Source of the DNA: Vitrella brassicaformis
Lineage: Eukaryota; Sar; Vitrellaceae
Assembly: GCA_001179505.1 (NCBI GenBank)
Contig: CDMY01000055.1
Location: 1-64,000 of the forward strand
DNA length: 64,000 nucleotides
Reading direction: 5' to 3'
Shown here: piece after piece, positions 63,871 to 64,000 of the stretch
Layout of the letters: each line of letters starts with the position of its first letter
Numbering within the stretch: position 1 is the stretch's first letter
Notes under the pieces: model-generated
What the model saw: only the letters and a program-made list of their open reading frames with translations
Told to the model about the DNA's origin: nothing
Databases searched by the model: none
Made by a program: the position numbers and the translations under genes

Positions 63871-64000
63871 CTATATGACAATCCGCTTGTACCCATCATA
63901 CTCTTCTTTGCTGCTGAAGGCGCTAGCATCGTAATCATCATTGTTGTCATACTCGTCTGCCGCGCCTTTGAAGGGCTCGTGCTTGGCGGTCTCTTTTGGG
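63871..64000 (-). CDS. C-terminal fragment of an unrecognised protein, truncated by the window end
   Basis: On the minus strand from the window end the frame is open to a TAG at 63871-63873. It encodes an acidic, aromatic tail that includes PKETAKHEPFKGAADEYD, then NDDYDASAF and EEYDGYKRIVI. The composition is protein-like and has no repeat character, but 42 residues are too few to name a family. Confidence 0.4.
   Translation of the reverse strand, partial: PKETAKHEPFKGAADEYDNNDDYDASAFSSKEEYDGYKRIVI

Noticed and set aside
63768-63950. Minus-strand 60-codon ORF rich in Met and Ser
   Set aside because: Another frame over the same bases gives a more protein-like acidic tail ending at 63871, so this one is treated as a shadow.

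Overview
The window is nuclear DNA of an intron-dense, GC-rich eukaryote, and the best fit is a chromerid alga, most likely Vitrella brassicaformis or a close relative. This identification is an inference. It rests on short GT-AG introns packed with TG/CTGT microsatellites, a PAN/apple-containing subtilisin of apicomplexan style, a Cys-repeat protein of oocyst-wall type, a leader resembling a secondary-plastid bipartite targeting peptide, and a multi-membrane cyclic-nucleotide phosphodiesterase. I saw no prokaryotic genes, convincing transposon, tRNA, rRNA or CRISPR.

The dominant structure is a large inverted segmental duplication. The left arm (about 4261-15496) and the right arm (about 31223-42564) are reverse-complement copies of about 11.3 kb, separated by a 15.7 kb spacer. 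Each arm carries the same five genes: a THUMP/UPF0020-type RNA methyltransferase, a profilin, a Cdc25-type phosphatase, a lineage-specific acidic protein (called family D here) and a small two-exon gene (called gene E). In the right arm all five are open. In the left arm the methyltransferase, family D and gene E copies carry nonsense or frameshift lesions, while profilin and Cdc25 remain open.

The spacer holds three genes: a seven-exon subtilisin-like protease (16637-20572, +), a voltage-sensor/phosphodiesterase fusion (22147-27723, -, with a 300-N assembly gap), and a glutamine-amidotransferase-like protein (27734-31084, +). The last two appear to be transcribed divergently from start codons about 10 bp apart.

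Right of the duplication are a helix-hairpin-helix protein (43252-44506, -), a putative plastid membrane protein (44922-46281, +), a secreted Cys-repeat protein (46881-48099, +), a SWI/SNF2 BRG1-like remodeler (49071-55714, -), a third intact-looking family D paralogue (56083-57970, +), a MINDY-type deubiquitinase ending in a CaaX box (58576-61521, -), and a small basic protein (61897-62466, +). Left of the duplication are a divergent partial family D member at the window edge (1-603, +) and an unrecognised 414-codon ORF (2413-3657, -).

For most multi-exon genes I placed exon junctions by hand, using GT-AG sites and codon phase. Where a full exon list is given, the lengths sum to a multiple of three. 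None of this has transcript support.
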